A stretch of 64,000 bases of DNA from Anaerolineales bacterium (GCA_020634855.1 JACKAU010000004.1:124001-188000), one strand, 5' to 3'; shown: positions 8,508-16,788, counted from the first letter of the stretch. The notes: generated by a model from the sequence alone, not told the origin. Numbers and translations are program-made.

Positions 8508-9139
8508 TCAGGGTAATTGGGGGAATTCAAGGGTATCTGCATCCCAACGAGCGATGAAATCCGCCGCGTTCAGGACAATAAAGGCAGGTGTTTGCAAATT
8601 GCGCAAAAAGTGGCGGTTGATATCAAATATCGTACGTTCATCCACTCGCCAAAAGCTCAATAAAAGCATCCGCTTTTCAGGCAGGTCGCTGTATTTCTCA
8701 ACGAGATGCCGTGGAGTTGGCTCGTCGATGATAAATGCAAATTCATAAGCCTGAAATAGACCATAAAACAATCGGACTTGTTCTGGAGACATTAAGTTGC
8801 GAGTGACTTTTTGAGCAATTAGCCGAGGATAACTAACGTTAATTGAGGACCGATCAAATTTCCGCGTAGTCGTACCGCCGCAGAGTCATTGCCTTGCAAA
8901 GCAGGAATGAAAACACTACTATCGATAGCAAATGCGCATACTCCGCCTCGAAAATCTTGCGCCGGGTTTGACGGATCTACCATATCTTCTGGCGAGGCAT
9001 CGACAAACCACCCTCTTGCCAATTTTCTGTAAAGGGCCGTTAAATCACGGAGCCAGCCTCTCGGTGTTGGTAGGCTACGGAAATAAGCTGTGAGATAATT
9101 TTGCCGATCGATCTTGTCCTCTTCGGCGAGTTCTTGCAT
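8508..9139 (-). pseudogene. Eroded PIN-domain protein
   Basis: PIN-fold protein, predicted metal-dependent RNase. The first frame (9139 down to 8819) reads IDSSVFIPALQG, with the leading catalytic Asp, and GPQLTLVI. A one-base loss near 8825 moves the reading to RLIAQKVTRNL, MSPEQVRLFYGLF and IIDEPTPRHLVEKY. Within 8600-8690 the frames switch again: ADAFIELLASG and MNVRYLIS lie in alternate frames where the present frame reads nonsense, before NRHFLRNLQTPAF and NAADFIARW. Repaired, the gene would be about 200 residues. The region before IDSSVF may contain a fused antitoxin remnant. It lies precisely between two 83-bp direct repeats. Confidence 0.72.
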
Positions 9140-9149
9140 TGCCGTCTAC

Positions 9150-9233
9150 TGAGTATAGCATACTATCCGATTTTCCCTGAGTCGAGGTTGACTTTTGCCT
9201 GACTTCGCTGGAAGAAAATTCAGCCGTCAGTGA
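9150..9233. repeat. 83-bp imperfect direct repeat, right copy
   Basis: Right-hand copy of the repeat at 8422-8504 (84 bases here), beginning TGAGTATAGCATACTATC and ending GTCAGTGA. It is followed within three bases by the second twin-hairpin element. Together the two copies make a 0.8-kb repeat-bounded cassette around the PIN remnant. Confidence 0.85.
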
Positions 9234-9235
9234 GC

Positions 9236-9309
9236 GTAGGTCGGGTTGAGGCACGAAACCCGACGGATACCAGTGAATGGGTTGGGTCTCGTCCCTCGAC
9301 CCAACCTAC
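9236..9309. repeat. 74-bp twin-hairpin repeat, copy 2
   Basis: Same arms, linker and total length as 7713-7786. Loop 1 is GAGGCACGA, the exact reverse complement of copy 1's TCGTGCCTC. Loop 2 is CTCGTCCCTCG, which matches the reverse complement of copy 1's loop at 8 of 11 positions but the direct strand at only 3. The linker keeps its orientation, so each hairpin looks flipped on its own. Confidence 0.9.
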
Positions 9310-9560
9310 GACTACTAGAAAAACAGCGGTTTGCGAACCTCCTCTTTGCCTAATTCCACCCCGATCAATCCATCGACGACCAAAAAACCGTGTAGTTGGC
9401 TCCACTTACCGAAAAATTCAATCCGGCAACCCTATGGATATGGCGGCGATGCCCCGATCGCGATGCCGATCAAACTATCAAGCGCCGTTTAAGCGCTGCT
9501 CGCGATAGCGTTGACCGCTTCGAGGCGGCTTTTGGCTGTGATCACCCTGTCGAGCAGACG
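9310..9560. other. No recognisable gene
   Basis: About 250 bases between the twin-hairpin element and the minisatellite. Short open frames exist on both strands but none gives a recognisable motif or a ribosome site. The last 40 bases (ending GTCGAGCAGACG) resemble a degenerate unit of the adjoining 42-bp repeat. Possibly further eroded coding sequence. Confidence 0.5.
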
Positions 9561-9971
9561 TTCCCACTAGTCCGGACATCCGATCAAGCGGCCGAGCAGA
9601 CCTTCCCACTAGTCGGAACGTTCGAGTTAGCGGCCACTCCTATCTTTCCACTAGTCGGAACGTTCGAGTTAGCGGCCACTCCTATCTTCCCACTAGTCGG
9701 AACGTTCGAGTTGGCCGTCACCCCTATCTTCCCACTAGTCGGAACGTTCTAGTTGGCGGCCGCTCCTATCTTCCCACTAGTCGGAACGTTCTAGTTGGCG
9801 GTCGCTCCTATCTTTCCACTAGTCGGAACATTCTAGTTGGCGGTCGCTCCTATCTTTCCACTAGTCGGAACGTGCGAGTTGGCGGCCGCTCCTATCTTCC
9901 CACCAGTCGGAACGTTTGAGTTGGTGGTCGCTCGGGTGTTCCCACTAGTCCGGAGATATGAGGGGGATAGG
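9561..9971. repeat. 42-bp minisatellite, nearly ten units
   Basis: Units begin with TTCCCACTAG or TTTCCACTAG at 9561, 9603, 9645, 9687, 9729, 9771, 9813, 9855, 9897 and 9939, an exact 42-base period with no length drift. The core TCGGAACGTTCGAGTT is well kept in the middle units, while the first and last units share CTAGTCCGGA instead. Because 42 is a multiple of three, an open frame (9396-9752) runs through with a 14-residue repeat (FPLVGTFELAATPI); it has no ribosome site and stops inside the array when a unit mutates CGAG to CTAG, so I do not call it a gene. Units abut without spacers, so this is not CRISPR. Confidence 0.95.
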
Positions 9972-10115
9972 CTTCGGCTATTGCGCCCGCCAAAAACCTT
10001 TTAACGCGACTGGACAAGCTTAATAAAAGCCGATATACTGATTTTATCCGGTCTAATTGAATCATCTACCGCTAACTCACATCTTGAACATCACATCGAA
10101 AGGTTGAACTTCACC

Positions 10116-10868
10116 ATGTACCGCACCATCTTAGACCATCTCAGCCCCTACCATCCCCAACTGCCCTCAACGGATGATAGTGTGGGTCTCATCGCTGCGG
10201 GCGAAATATTTGTGGCTTATGAGGAAACCCTCCCACCGGACCAGCAGTCGCCCCTCTTGCCGGATATTCGGCAGTTATTGCAGCAGTGCATTCCCTCGCA
10301 ACAAGCCTTTCAAGCCAGCGAAGCGCAGCGGACCATCGCTTCGGAGACGGTCAAACGGCTGGATGAGCAGGCCAAGACCTTTATCCGCAAACTTCATCAC
10401 AAGCTCCATCTTGAGCTGTTTGACACACCGGAAGCCGCCGAACAGTGGGGTTTTCAGGTCAAGCAAAGTACTCGCACCATCCTGCTGCCCCAAAAGCTGC
10501 CGAAGCGACTGGTGCTGCTCAACGCTTACATCGCCAAAGAAGAGAGCCGCCCGCCGGAGGAGCGCTTTACCGCACCCGATCTGGCTGAGGTTACGCGCTT
10601 ACGGGATGAGTTAAAGACCAATCTGGCTATTCGGCGCAGCAGTCGCAGCCGCCGCAAAGCCAGCTACTCGGCTCGCGCCGTCGCTTTGAAGAAGTTGTAT
10701 GAATGTTTGCGGGTGGCCGGCAGCCTGATCATCATCAAACATTTCGATCATACCATTACCACGGAGATGGCAAAGTGGGGCTTTGAGGTGACCAAGCGCT
10801 CGGCCAAAAAGAAGACCGTCGGAGCCGCGCCGGCAGCCAACGGAAGCGAGGGAGGAGAAGAACGATGA
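10116..10868 (+). CDS. Conserved-looking protein of unknown function
   Basis: A 250-residue protein I do not recognise. It is intact, charged and probably mostly helical: an N-terminal acidic half, a middle with Lys/Arg helices (IRKLHHKLHLELF), a strongly basic stretch (RRSSRSRRKASYSAR, about residues 190-205) and a low-complexity Ala/Gly/Glu tail. No signal peptide or membrane segment is seen. A basic C-terminal region of this sort could bind nucleic acid, but that is a guess. A TTG at 10104 is in frame; I prefer ATG 10116, which has AAAGG about 10 bases upstream. It is the first intact gene after the eroded region and minisatellite. A strong inverted repeat covers its stop. Confidence 0.75.
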   Translation: MYRTILDHLSPYHPQLPSTDDSVGLIAAGEIFVAYEETLPPDQQSPLLPDIRQLLQQCIPSQQAFQASEAQRTIASETVKRLDEQAKTFIRKLHHKLHLELFDTPEAAEQWGFQVKQSTRTILLPQKLPKRLVLLNAYIAKEESRPPEERFTAPDLAEVTRLRDELKTNLAIRRSSRSRRKASYSARAVALKKLYECLRVAGSLIIIKHFDHTITTEMAKWGFEVTKRSAKKKTVGAAPAANGSEGGEER

Positions 10869-10912
10869 ATGATGAATGATGAATTTTTGATATTCATCAT
10901 TCATCATTTGAC
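10868..10912. terminator. Inverted repeat between convergent genes
   Basis: AATGATGAATGATGAAT and its exact reverse complement ATTCATCATTCATCATT flank a short T-rich loop, a 17-bp stem placed between the 3' ends of two converging genes. It could terminate transcription both ways. It is built from a TGAATGA/TCATTCA unit that also appears inside the HD-domain gene near 49905. Confidence 0.7.
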
Positions 10913-10918
10913 TTTCGG

Positions 10919-12088
10919 TTAACTTCCTAGCCCGTGGCGCTTGACAAAGCGCGACATACGTTCCAGGGCTTGTTCGATCTTTTCATACGAGGTGGCGTAG
11001 GAGCAGCGGACATAGCCTGCGCCGCCGATGCCGAATGAGCGCCCCGGAATGACCGCGACACGTTCTTCGTCCAACAGCCGCTCGGCGAATTCGGCGTCAT
11101 CCATGCCGGTGCCTCGGACGGAAGGAAAGGCGTAAAAGGCCCCGCGCGGCTCGAAACATTTCAGACCCATGCCGTTTAAGCCATCGACAATTAGCCGGCG
11201 ACGGCGGTTGTAACGCTGACGCATATCTTCAACTGCTTCTTCCCCTTTAGACAAAGCCACCAGCCCGGCTTCCTGAGCCATGGTCGGGGCCGACATAATT
11301 GTATATTGGTGGACTTTGCTCATCGCGCCCAAAATTTCAGGAGGAGCGGCGGCGAAGCCCAGCCGCCAGCCGGTCATGGCGTACGCCTTGGAGAAGCCCC
11401 CTAGCAAAATCGTTCGCTCCCACATCCCCGGCAGCGATGGGACACAAACGTGCTCGATATCGTAGACCAGCCGGTCATAAATTTCGTCGGAGATGACCAA
11501 GATATCGTGTTTTTGGACGACGCGGGCAATGTCTTCCAGCGTTTGCCGTTCCAGCACGGCGCCGGTAGGGTTGTTAGGATAGCCGATGAGCAAGGCTTTG
11601 GTGCGGCGGGTGATGGCCGCTTCGATCTCTTCGGCCGTTACCTGGAAGTTGTTTTCCACGCGGGTGGCAATCGGCACCGGCGTACCGCCGGCCAGGCTGA
11701 CTTCAGCCGCGTACGACACGAAGCAGGGCTGCGGCACAATGACTTCATCACCAGGATTGAGGATGGTGGTCATCGCCAGATACATGGCCTCCGATACTCC
11801 AACGGTGACCAGAATCTCCAGGGCCGGATCATATTCGACCCCGTAGAGGCAGTTCAGGTGTTTGGAAATGGCGGCGCGGAGTTCACTGGTGCCGCTGTTG
11901 GAGGTGTAGTGGGTATGCCCGGCCTCCAGTGAGCCCATGCCGGCCTCGAGAATGGGCCGGGGCGTAACAAAATCCGGCTCACCGATGCCTAACGAAATGA
12001 CGTTGTCCATTGTGGCGGCGATATCGAAAAAGCGGCGAATACCAGACGGGGGGATTTGTTGGACGCGATTGGAAATAAATGACCTCAT
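10919..12088 (-). CDS. Class I/II PLP-dependent aminotransferase
   Basis: Fold-type I aminotransferase acting on amino and keto acids, 389 residues. PLP-site features: GYPNNPTG (about 169-176), DEIYD with the pyridine-binding Asp201, and the Schiff-base lysine Lys234 in GGFSKAYAMTGWR, followed by the substrate carboxylate Arg region (YVRCSYATSYEKI). The N-terminal SNRVQQIPPSGIRRFFD resembles the aspartate/aromatic aminotransferase subgroup; exact substrate cannot be told. It sits 70 bases downstream of alanine dehydrogenase on the same strand, after a hairpin repeat, which suggests shared amino-acid nitrogen metabolism. Length and both ends look normal. Confidence 0.93.
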   Translation of the reverse strand: MRSFISNRVQQIPPSGIRRFFDIAATMDNVISLGIGEPDFVTPRPILEAGMGSLEAGHTHYTSNSGTSELRAAISKHLNCLYGVEYDPALEILVTVGVSEAMYLAMTTILNPGDEVIVPQPCFVSYAAEVSLAGGTPVPIATRVENNFQVTAEEIEAAITRRTKALLIGYPNNPTGAVLERQTLEDIARVVQKHDILVISDEIYDRLVYDIEHVCVPSLPGMWERTILLGGFSKAYAMTGWRLGFAAAPPEILGAMSKVHQYTIMSAPTMAQEAGLVALSKGEEAVEDMRQRYNRRRRLIVDGLNGMGLKCFEPRGAFYAFPSVRGTGMDDAEFAERLLDEERVAVIPGRSFGIGGAGYVRCSYATSYEKIEQALERMSRFVKRHGLGS

Positions 12089-12126
12089 AAACTGTTCTCT
12101 CTTATCAATTGTGAAAATCTACTATT

Positions 12127-12166
12127 CAGGCGACAGGCACTTTGTAATTAAGCGCCCGTCACCTGG
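12127..12166. repeat. Intergenic hairpin repeat, GTGACTGGC family
   Basis: CAGGCGACAGGC pairs at 10 of 12 positions with GCCCGTCACCTG across a short A/T loop. Two near relatives with perfect stems occur at 34611-34664 and 46014-46056, so this is a dispersed palindromic unit, here between ald and the aminotransferase gene. It may act as a transcript-end or mRNA-stability hairpin. Confidence 0.75.
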
Positions 12167-13283
12167 TTGCTGAATGGATATGAAAATCTAAAGGATTATA
12201 GGGCAGATTAAACGCCTCTGCCACGGCTTGATAGATGATTTTACCATTATATATGTTGACGCCCAAAGCCAGGGCGCGATCATTGGCTACTGCCTCGGCA
12301 AAACCCTGGTTGGCCAACTTGAGCACATACGGCAGCGTGGCGTTGGACAGGCCGTAAGTGCTGGTGCGAGGCACCGCGCCCGGCATATTAGCGACACAGT
12401 AATGGAGCACGCCATCCACCATAAAGGTCGGGTTAGAGTGGGTGGTCGGCCGGGTCGTTGCGATACAGCCGCCCTGATCGACCGCTACATCGACGATCAC
12501 GCTGCCCGGCTTCATGCGGGCGACCATCTCCCGCGTGACCAACTGCGGCGCCTTGGCCCCTTTGACCAATACCGCGCCGATGACCAGATCAGCCCGGCGC
12601 ACGCCCCGGCCGACATCAATAGGGTTAGAGAACCAGGTGGTGAAGTTGCCGTGCAGGGTTTCATTCAAGGTGCGCAGTCGATCCAAGTTAATGTCCATCA
12701 GCGTGACGTGGGCGCCCATACCTAACGCAATTTGGGCCGCGTGGGTGCCGACCACCCCACCGCCTAAGACAATGACGTTGGCCGGCCGCACCCCGGGGAT
12801 GCCGCCCAGCAGTTTGCCGCGACCGCCCTCGTGCCGTTCCAGATAGTGCGCCCCGATCTGGATCGACATCCGGCCGGCGACCTCGCTCATCGGCGTCAGC
12901 AAGGGCAGCGTACCGTTGGGCAGTTCGACCGTTTCATAGGCGATGCCGGTCACACCGCTCTCGACCATTACCCGCGTTAGGCGTTCGTCGGCGGCCAGAT
13001 GCAGATAGGTGAACAGCACCAAATCGGGCCGCAGATAGGGGTACTCGGCGGGCAGCGGCTCTTTGACTTTAACGACCAGGTTGGCCTGGGTCCAGGCCGC
13101 GTCGGCCGACACAATTTTGGCCCCGGCTTTGGCAAACTGCTCGTCGGGAAAACGGCTGCCGTCGCCCGCGCCGGTCTCGACCAACACCGTATGCCCGGCG
13201 TCAACCAGTTGGTTGACGCCCGTGGGCGTTATCGACACGCGGTACTCGTTATCTTTAATTTCTTTAGGGATGCCAACAATCAT
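12159..13283 (-). CDS. ald: Alanine dehydrogenase
   Basis: NAD-dependent interconversion of L-alanine with pyruvate and ammonia. The 374-residue protein has the family N-terminus MIVGIPKEIKDNEYRVS, the pyruvate-binding region with VKVKEPLP and LFTYLHLA (Lys and His of the active site), and the Rossmann motif VLGGGVVGTHAAQIALGMGA (about 170-190). The Asp-rich ligand loop is in IVDVAVDQGGC. Length is exactly in family range. AGGAG lies just before the ATG on the minus strand. It stands 63 bases downstream of the UDP-glucose pyrophosphorylase gene and upstream of an aminotransferase, so alanine nitrogen handling is a sensible local theme. Confidence 0.97.
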   Translation of the reverse strand: MIVGIPKEIKDNEYRVSITPTGVNQLVDAGHTVLVETGAGDGSRFPDEQFAKAGAKIVSADAAWTQANLVVKVKEPLPAEYPYLRPDLVLFTYLHLAADERLTRVMVESGVTGIAYETVELPNGTLPLLTPMSEVAGRMSIQIGAHYLERHEGGRGKLLGGIPGVRPANVIVLGGGVVGTHAAQIALGMGAHVTLMDINLDRLRTLNETLHGNFTTWFSNPIDVGRGVRRADLVIGAVLVKGAKAPQLVTREMVARMKPGSVIVDVAVDQGGCIATTRPTTHSNPTFMVDGVLHYCVANMPGAVPRTSTYGLSNATLPYVLKLANQGFAEAVANDRALALGVNIYNGKIIYQAVAEAFNLPYNPLDFHIHSATR

Positions 13284-13346
13284 TGGTGGACTCCTTTCGT
13301 CAGCGTCATTGCTGGGAAAATTAGAATTTGAGATAGCTATAAATTG

Positions 13347-14735
13347 TTACAGAACTTTCTCGCCCTCAATAACCGCGCCGGCATCAACCGGACGTTGTTC
13401 ATCCGACTCATTGATGATTTGGACCGCACCTTTGAGAACAACATCCGACCCAAAGATTACATCGCCGGTGACGGTCAGCCGCTCGCAGTCGATCAGCGAG
13501 GGCGCGCCGTGCGGAAAACGGGCTTCCATATCATCAATGAGTTTATAGTAAGCCGAGTCTAAACTGATGACAATTTGGTCCCGTGTTCGCTGGGGATTGC
13601 CGATAATGTGGTAATCGTCCGTTAAGATATAGGCGTCGGAACGAATAGCCAGTAGGTCTTCGGTGGTTTTGACCGGGGCAAAGCGGGTTCGCGGCACCCG
13701 AATCGCGCCGGCTCCTTGAAAAATACCGATGGCCGAACCCATCGCCGTTTCTAACTGGTGGACCGGCGTTGAGTCGCGGTCGCGAGGATCGACCGTTTTG
13801 CTGTTACGAATCATGGGTAGGCCCAGAATATTATCTTTGGCTTGCAGCATGGCCTTGAGCGCGGGCAGATTGAGCCACAGGTTGTTCGTATTGAAATATT
13901 TGTGGCGGCTGACATCTTGAAAACTGTCCATATCGTCAGACGGGCATTGGGCCGACTCGCGCAAGATGAGCTGGCCGTCGGGCCGTTGGGCCAGATGCCC
14001 GCCCTTTTTATCGGCCTCGGTACGGTCGGCCACTTCCATCATAAAAGGCAGGTCGTTTTGGACAAAATGTCCCAGGATGGCGGTATCCATCACCGCTCCC
14101 AGGTTGTCGGAATTGGAGACGAAGGCATACTTATAGCCGGCCGCCAGCAGCGTATCGAGCATACCGCTGGTCACCAGAGCGGTGTAGATATCGCCGTGAC
14201 CGGGCGGACACCATTCCAAGTGGGGGTCATCCGACCACACCACCGGGCTGAAGTCGGCTTGGGTGATTTTGGGGATTTTGTGCTGCAAGAAATCTAGCGG
14301 GATTTCGCCCTGAAGATCGGGGTACTTGTCCAACGCGGCCAGGGAGTCGTCGCGGGTGACAAAACTATTCATCAAGACCAAAGGGATGTCGGTTTGCATG
14401 GCTTGCTGGGCGATGATATCGAGAAAGGACAGGTCGTGTTTCACCATTAGCAGCGACTTGGCCTGATCCAAGCCCATACTGGTCCCCAGCCCGCCATTGA
14501 GCTTAAGCAACACGGTTTGGGCCAGGGCTGCCTGGCCGGCATCAGCTAGCTCAGATGAAAACGCCTCCGCGTCGGGCAGCGACTCCACCGGTTCGATCTC
14601 GGTCTCGGCGATCATACCGGTTTGGCCTTCAACGAGTTGAGTGTAGTAGTATTCAAATGTTTTGACGACAATGTCAGGTAGACCCTCTTGCTGCATACGT
14701 TGGGCAAATGGGGCAAAATTCTTGGTGGATGTCAC
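13347..14735 (-). CDS. UTP-glucose-1-phosphate uridylyltransferase, UGP2 type
   Basis: Makes UDP-glucose from UTP and glucose 1-phosphate. The 462-residue protein belongs to the UDPGP family typical of eukaryotes, not to the bacterial GalU family: the nucleotide-binding loop is LKLNGGLGTSMGLDQAKSLL (about residues 72-91), followed by NSFVTRDDSLAALDKY, the PPGHGDIYTAL segment and FVSNSDNLGAVMD, all in UGP2 order. The C-terminal part forms a short left-handed beta-helix-like tail (GDVIFGSDVVLKGAVQI). The gene lies between a class III aminotransferase and ald on one strand. No partner polysaccharide genes are adjacent. Confidence 0.92.
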   Translation of the reverse strand: MTSTKNFAPFAQRMQQEGLPDIVVKTFEYYYTQLVEGQTGMIAETEIEPVESLPDAEAFSSELADAGQAALAQTVLLKLNGGLGTSMGLDQAKSLLMVKHDLSFLDIIAQQAMQTDIPLVLMNSFVTRDDSLAALDKYPDLQGEIPLDFLQHKIPKITQADFSPVVWSDDPHLEWCPPGHGDIYTALVTSGMLDTLLAAGYKYAFVSNSDNLGAVMDTAILGHFVQNDLPFMMEVADRTEADKKGGHLAQRPDGQLILRESAQCPSDDMDSFQDVSRHKYFNTNNLWLNLPALKAMLQAKDNILGLPMIRNSKTVDPRDRDSTPVHQLETAMGSAIGIFQGAGAIRVPRTRFAPVKTTEDLLAIRSDAYILTDDYHIIGNPQRTRDQIVISLDSAYYKLIDDMEARFPHGAPSLIDCERLTVTGDVIFGSDVVLKGAVQIINESDEQRPVDAGAVIEGEKVL

Positions 14736-14805
14736 GATAATTTCCTCTCTGTTGGTCTATTGGAACAGAAATTAATTAACGCCTCTAGTAGATGGCCGTG
14801 AATGG

Positions 14806-14844
14806 TAAATGGTAATTAGAGATTGAATAACCAATTACCATTTA
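14806..14844. repeat. Inverted repeat in intergenic gap
   Basis: TAAATGGTAATT and its exact complement AATTACCATTTA flank a 15-base loop, between the aminotransferase and pyrophosphorylase genes. The unit GGTAAATGGTAATT is itself a short repeated word. Possible intercistronic hairpin. Confidence 0.7.
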
Positions 14845-14890
14845 CTAATTACCCCCACTCAAATGTGGACGTTAATTAAATCTCGATCCA

Positions 14891-16207
14891 TCATTCATGT
14901 TTTTGCTTGACCGCTTTGACCGCATCTTCAAATCGATTGAGGGTTTCATCGATGATGCTGTCGTCGTGGGCTTCGCATAAAAACCAGGGTTCGCGGGCGT
15001 CTATTTCGGGCCAGACGCCGTTGTCATACAGATGCCACATAATCGCGTCGTAAAATTCGTCATCGTGATGGATCACATGGCGATAATCTTTGACTTCGCG
15101 CTCGGTGATGAGAAAGCCGGGCATGTTGGGATGGCCGGTGATCTGGTGGGGGATATCATGGTCGGTGAGAATTTGGTCGATGCCGTTTTGTAAACGCTTA
15201 CCGCGCTGGGCCAGATCCTTTAGTACAGGTTCGGCGGCTAAAATATCGAGTACGGCGTTGGCGGCGGCCACAGCCACCCCATTACCGCTGTAAGTCCCAC
15301 CCTGAGACACACTGCCCATGCCTAAAACTTCCATAATCTCTTGCTTGCCGCCAAAAGCCGCCACCGGAAAGCCGTTGCCCAGACTTTTGGCATAAGTGGA
15401 CAGATCGGGAATGACGCCATAGGCTTCGCGCGCGCCGCCGTTCGCCAGCCGAAAACCGGTTTTGACCTCATCAAAAATCATCACTACGCCGTATTCATCG
15501 CACAATTTGCGCAGATGCTCCAAAAAGCCGTCAACCGGTTCAAGCCCGGCGAAGTTGCCCAGACAAGGTTCGATGAACACAGCGGCGATTTCGCCGTAGT
15601 GATCATCAATCGTGCGCTCGACAATTTCAAAATCGTTGAAGGGCAAGGTGATGACGTAATCGCGAATGCCTTGGGGTACGCCGGAACTGCTCTGGGCCGG
15701 GATCGGATGCCGTCGCGCGCCCAACGAGCCGACATCGGCGCCGGCGTTGCTGAACATGGCGTAATCATGCATGCCGTGGTATTGGCCCTCGAATTTGATG
15801 TAGCGTTCCCGGCCGGTATAGCCGCGAGCCACGCGCAAGGCGTGCATAGTGGCCTCGGTGCCGGTGTTGGTGAAGCGAAGGATATCTAAGCCGGGGATCA
15901 TCGCGACGATTTTTTCGGCCGCTCTGATTTCCAGCTCGGTGGTGGCGGCGAAGGTAATGCCGTTTTTGATCGACTCGATGACGGCATTATCGATCCGGTC
16001 ATCGGCATGGCCTAAGATAATCGGCCCCCAACCTAGTCGATAGTCGATGAATTCATTGCCATCGGCATCCCAAATTTTGCAGCCTTTGCCCCGGCTAATA
16101 ATGGGGGTATCCTCCGGCCCCCAATAGCGCAGGTTCGAACTGACGCCTTGAACTAAAACCTTTCCAGCCCGCTTGAATAACTCTTTAGACTTTTCTCGCC
16201 TTAGCAT
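14891..16207 (-). CDS. Class III aminotransferase, glutamate-1-semialdehyde mutase-like
   Basis: PLP enzyme of the class III aminotransferase family, 438 residues. Visible features are TNTGTEATMHALRVAR (phosphate site, about 113-128), FEGQYHGMHDY, IFDEVKTGFR with the cofactor Asp246, and Lys274 in STYAKSLGNGFPVAAF. These fit glutamate-1-semialdehyde aminomutase-like proteins, but the C-terminus (WHLYDNGVWPEIDAREPWFL) and absence of other haem genes argue for an aminotransferase of other substrate. Its start codon lies at 16207 with GGAG just upstream. First gene of a leftward row of four metabolic genes; a 580-base gap separates it from divergent rpsO. Confidence 0.92.
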   Translation of the reverse strand: MLRREKSKELFKRAGKVLVQGVSSNLRYWGPEDTPIISRGKGCKIWDADGNEFIDYRLGWGPIILGHADDRIDNAVIESIKNGITFAATTELEIRAAEKIVAMIPGLDILRFTNTGTEATMHALRVARGYTGRERYIKFEGQYHGMHDYAMFSNAGADVGSLGARRHPIPAQSSSGVPQGIRDYVITLPFNDFEIVERTIDDHYGEIAAVFIEPCLGNFAGLEPVDGFLEHLRKLCDEYGVVMIFDEVKTGFRLANGGAREAYGVIPDLSTYAKSLGNGFPVAAFGGKQEIMEVLGMGSVSQGGTYSGNGVAVAAANAVLDILAAEPVLKDLAQRGKRLQNGIDQILTDHDIPHQITGHPNMPGFLITEREVKDYRHVIHHDDEFYDAIMWHLYDNGVWPEIDAREPWFLCEAHDDSIIDETLNRFEDAVKAVKQKHE

Positions 16208-16617
16208 ATAGTCTCCTACTATATAATATCATAATGTTTAATTGGGTTTATAGAAATTTTTGGCGTGAGATTAACGTTTATTTCAGAATAGGGATGCAAA
16301 ATTTGGGGCAGACAAAGATAAAATGGCAGGGAAGTGATCATTAAACTGCAAAGAGGATAAGATATATAGAGGATTTAATGATAACAAGCGTGCGTTCCTG
16401 TTAAACTTCCTTGTGGTCAAGACGTCCTAAACTTTGAAAATTTCGAAATTTTCGGTCGAAAAACTTCGAACTTCTTAGCATCCAAGACTAACCCTTTTGT
16501 GTTTATCACATTACCTTTGTAGCATAACCTAATTCTATCTGAGAGTGAAAAAACGAGCAAGATAGACTTTTATGAAAGGTAGCCAGATTTGACTTCAAAA
16601 GCGAAATTCCTCACAAT
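16208..16617. other. Long divergent intergenic region
   Basis: A/T-rich gap between divergent genes with no credible reading frame. The one notable element is an exact 18-base palindrome, GAAAATTTCGAAATTTTC, at 16436-16453, followed by GGTCGAAAAACTTCGAA. Such a site could bind a dimeric regulator serving either neighbour. Confidence 0.6.
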
Positions 16618-16646
16618 TTGCTATTCGGCAAGCGGTATGTTATAAT
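16618..16646 (+). promoter_or_regulatory. Sigma-70-type promoter of rpsO
   Basis: TTGCTA and a perfect TATAAT are separated by exactly 17 bases. The start of transcription would fall near 16653, leaving a leader of about 135 bases before the rpsO GTG, long enough for the autogenous control known for S15 in other bacteria. I could not fold a specific S15 site by eye. Confidence 0.8.
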
Positions 16647-16788
16647 TTTATGCTTGTAACAGTGATTATGAACCATTCTATTTAATGGTTGCCAGCCTAT
16701 GGTGACAAAGCAGTTTAGTTAAGCTAGGGGCTTGAGTTGATGAGCAGCGCGGGTCAACGCTTCGCCCGACAAAGCAAGGAGAAAATAA

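Noticed and set aside
9396..9752. 118-codon frame through the 42-bp repeats
   Set aside because: It stays open only because the unit length is a multiple of three; it has no ribosome site and ends inside the array.
9561..9971. Possible CRISPR array
   Set aside because: Units are contiguous and similar along their whole length, so there are no unique spacers, and no cas genes are near.
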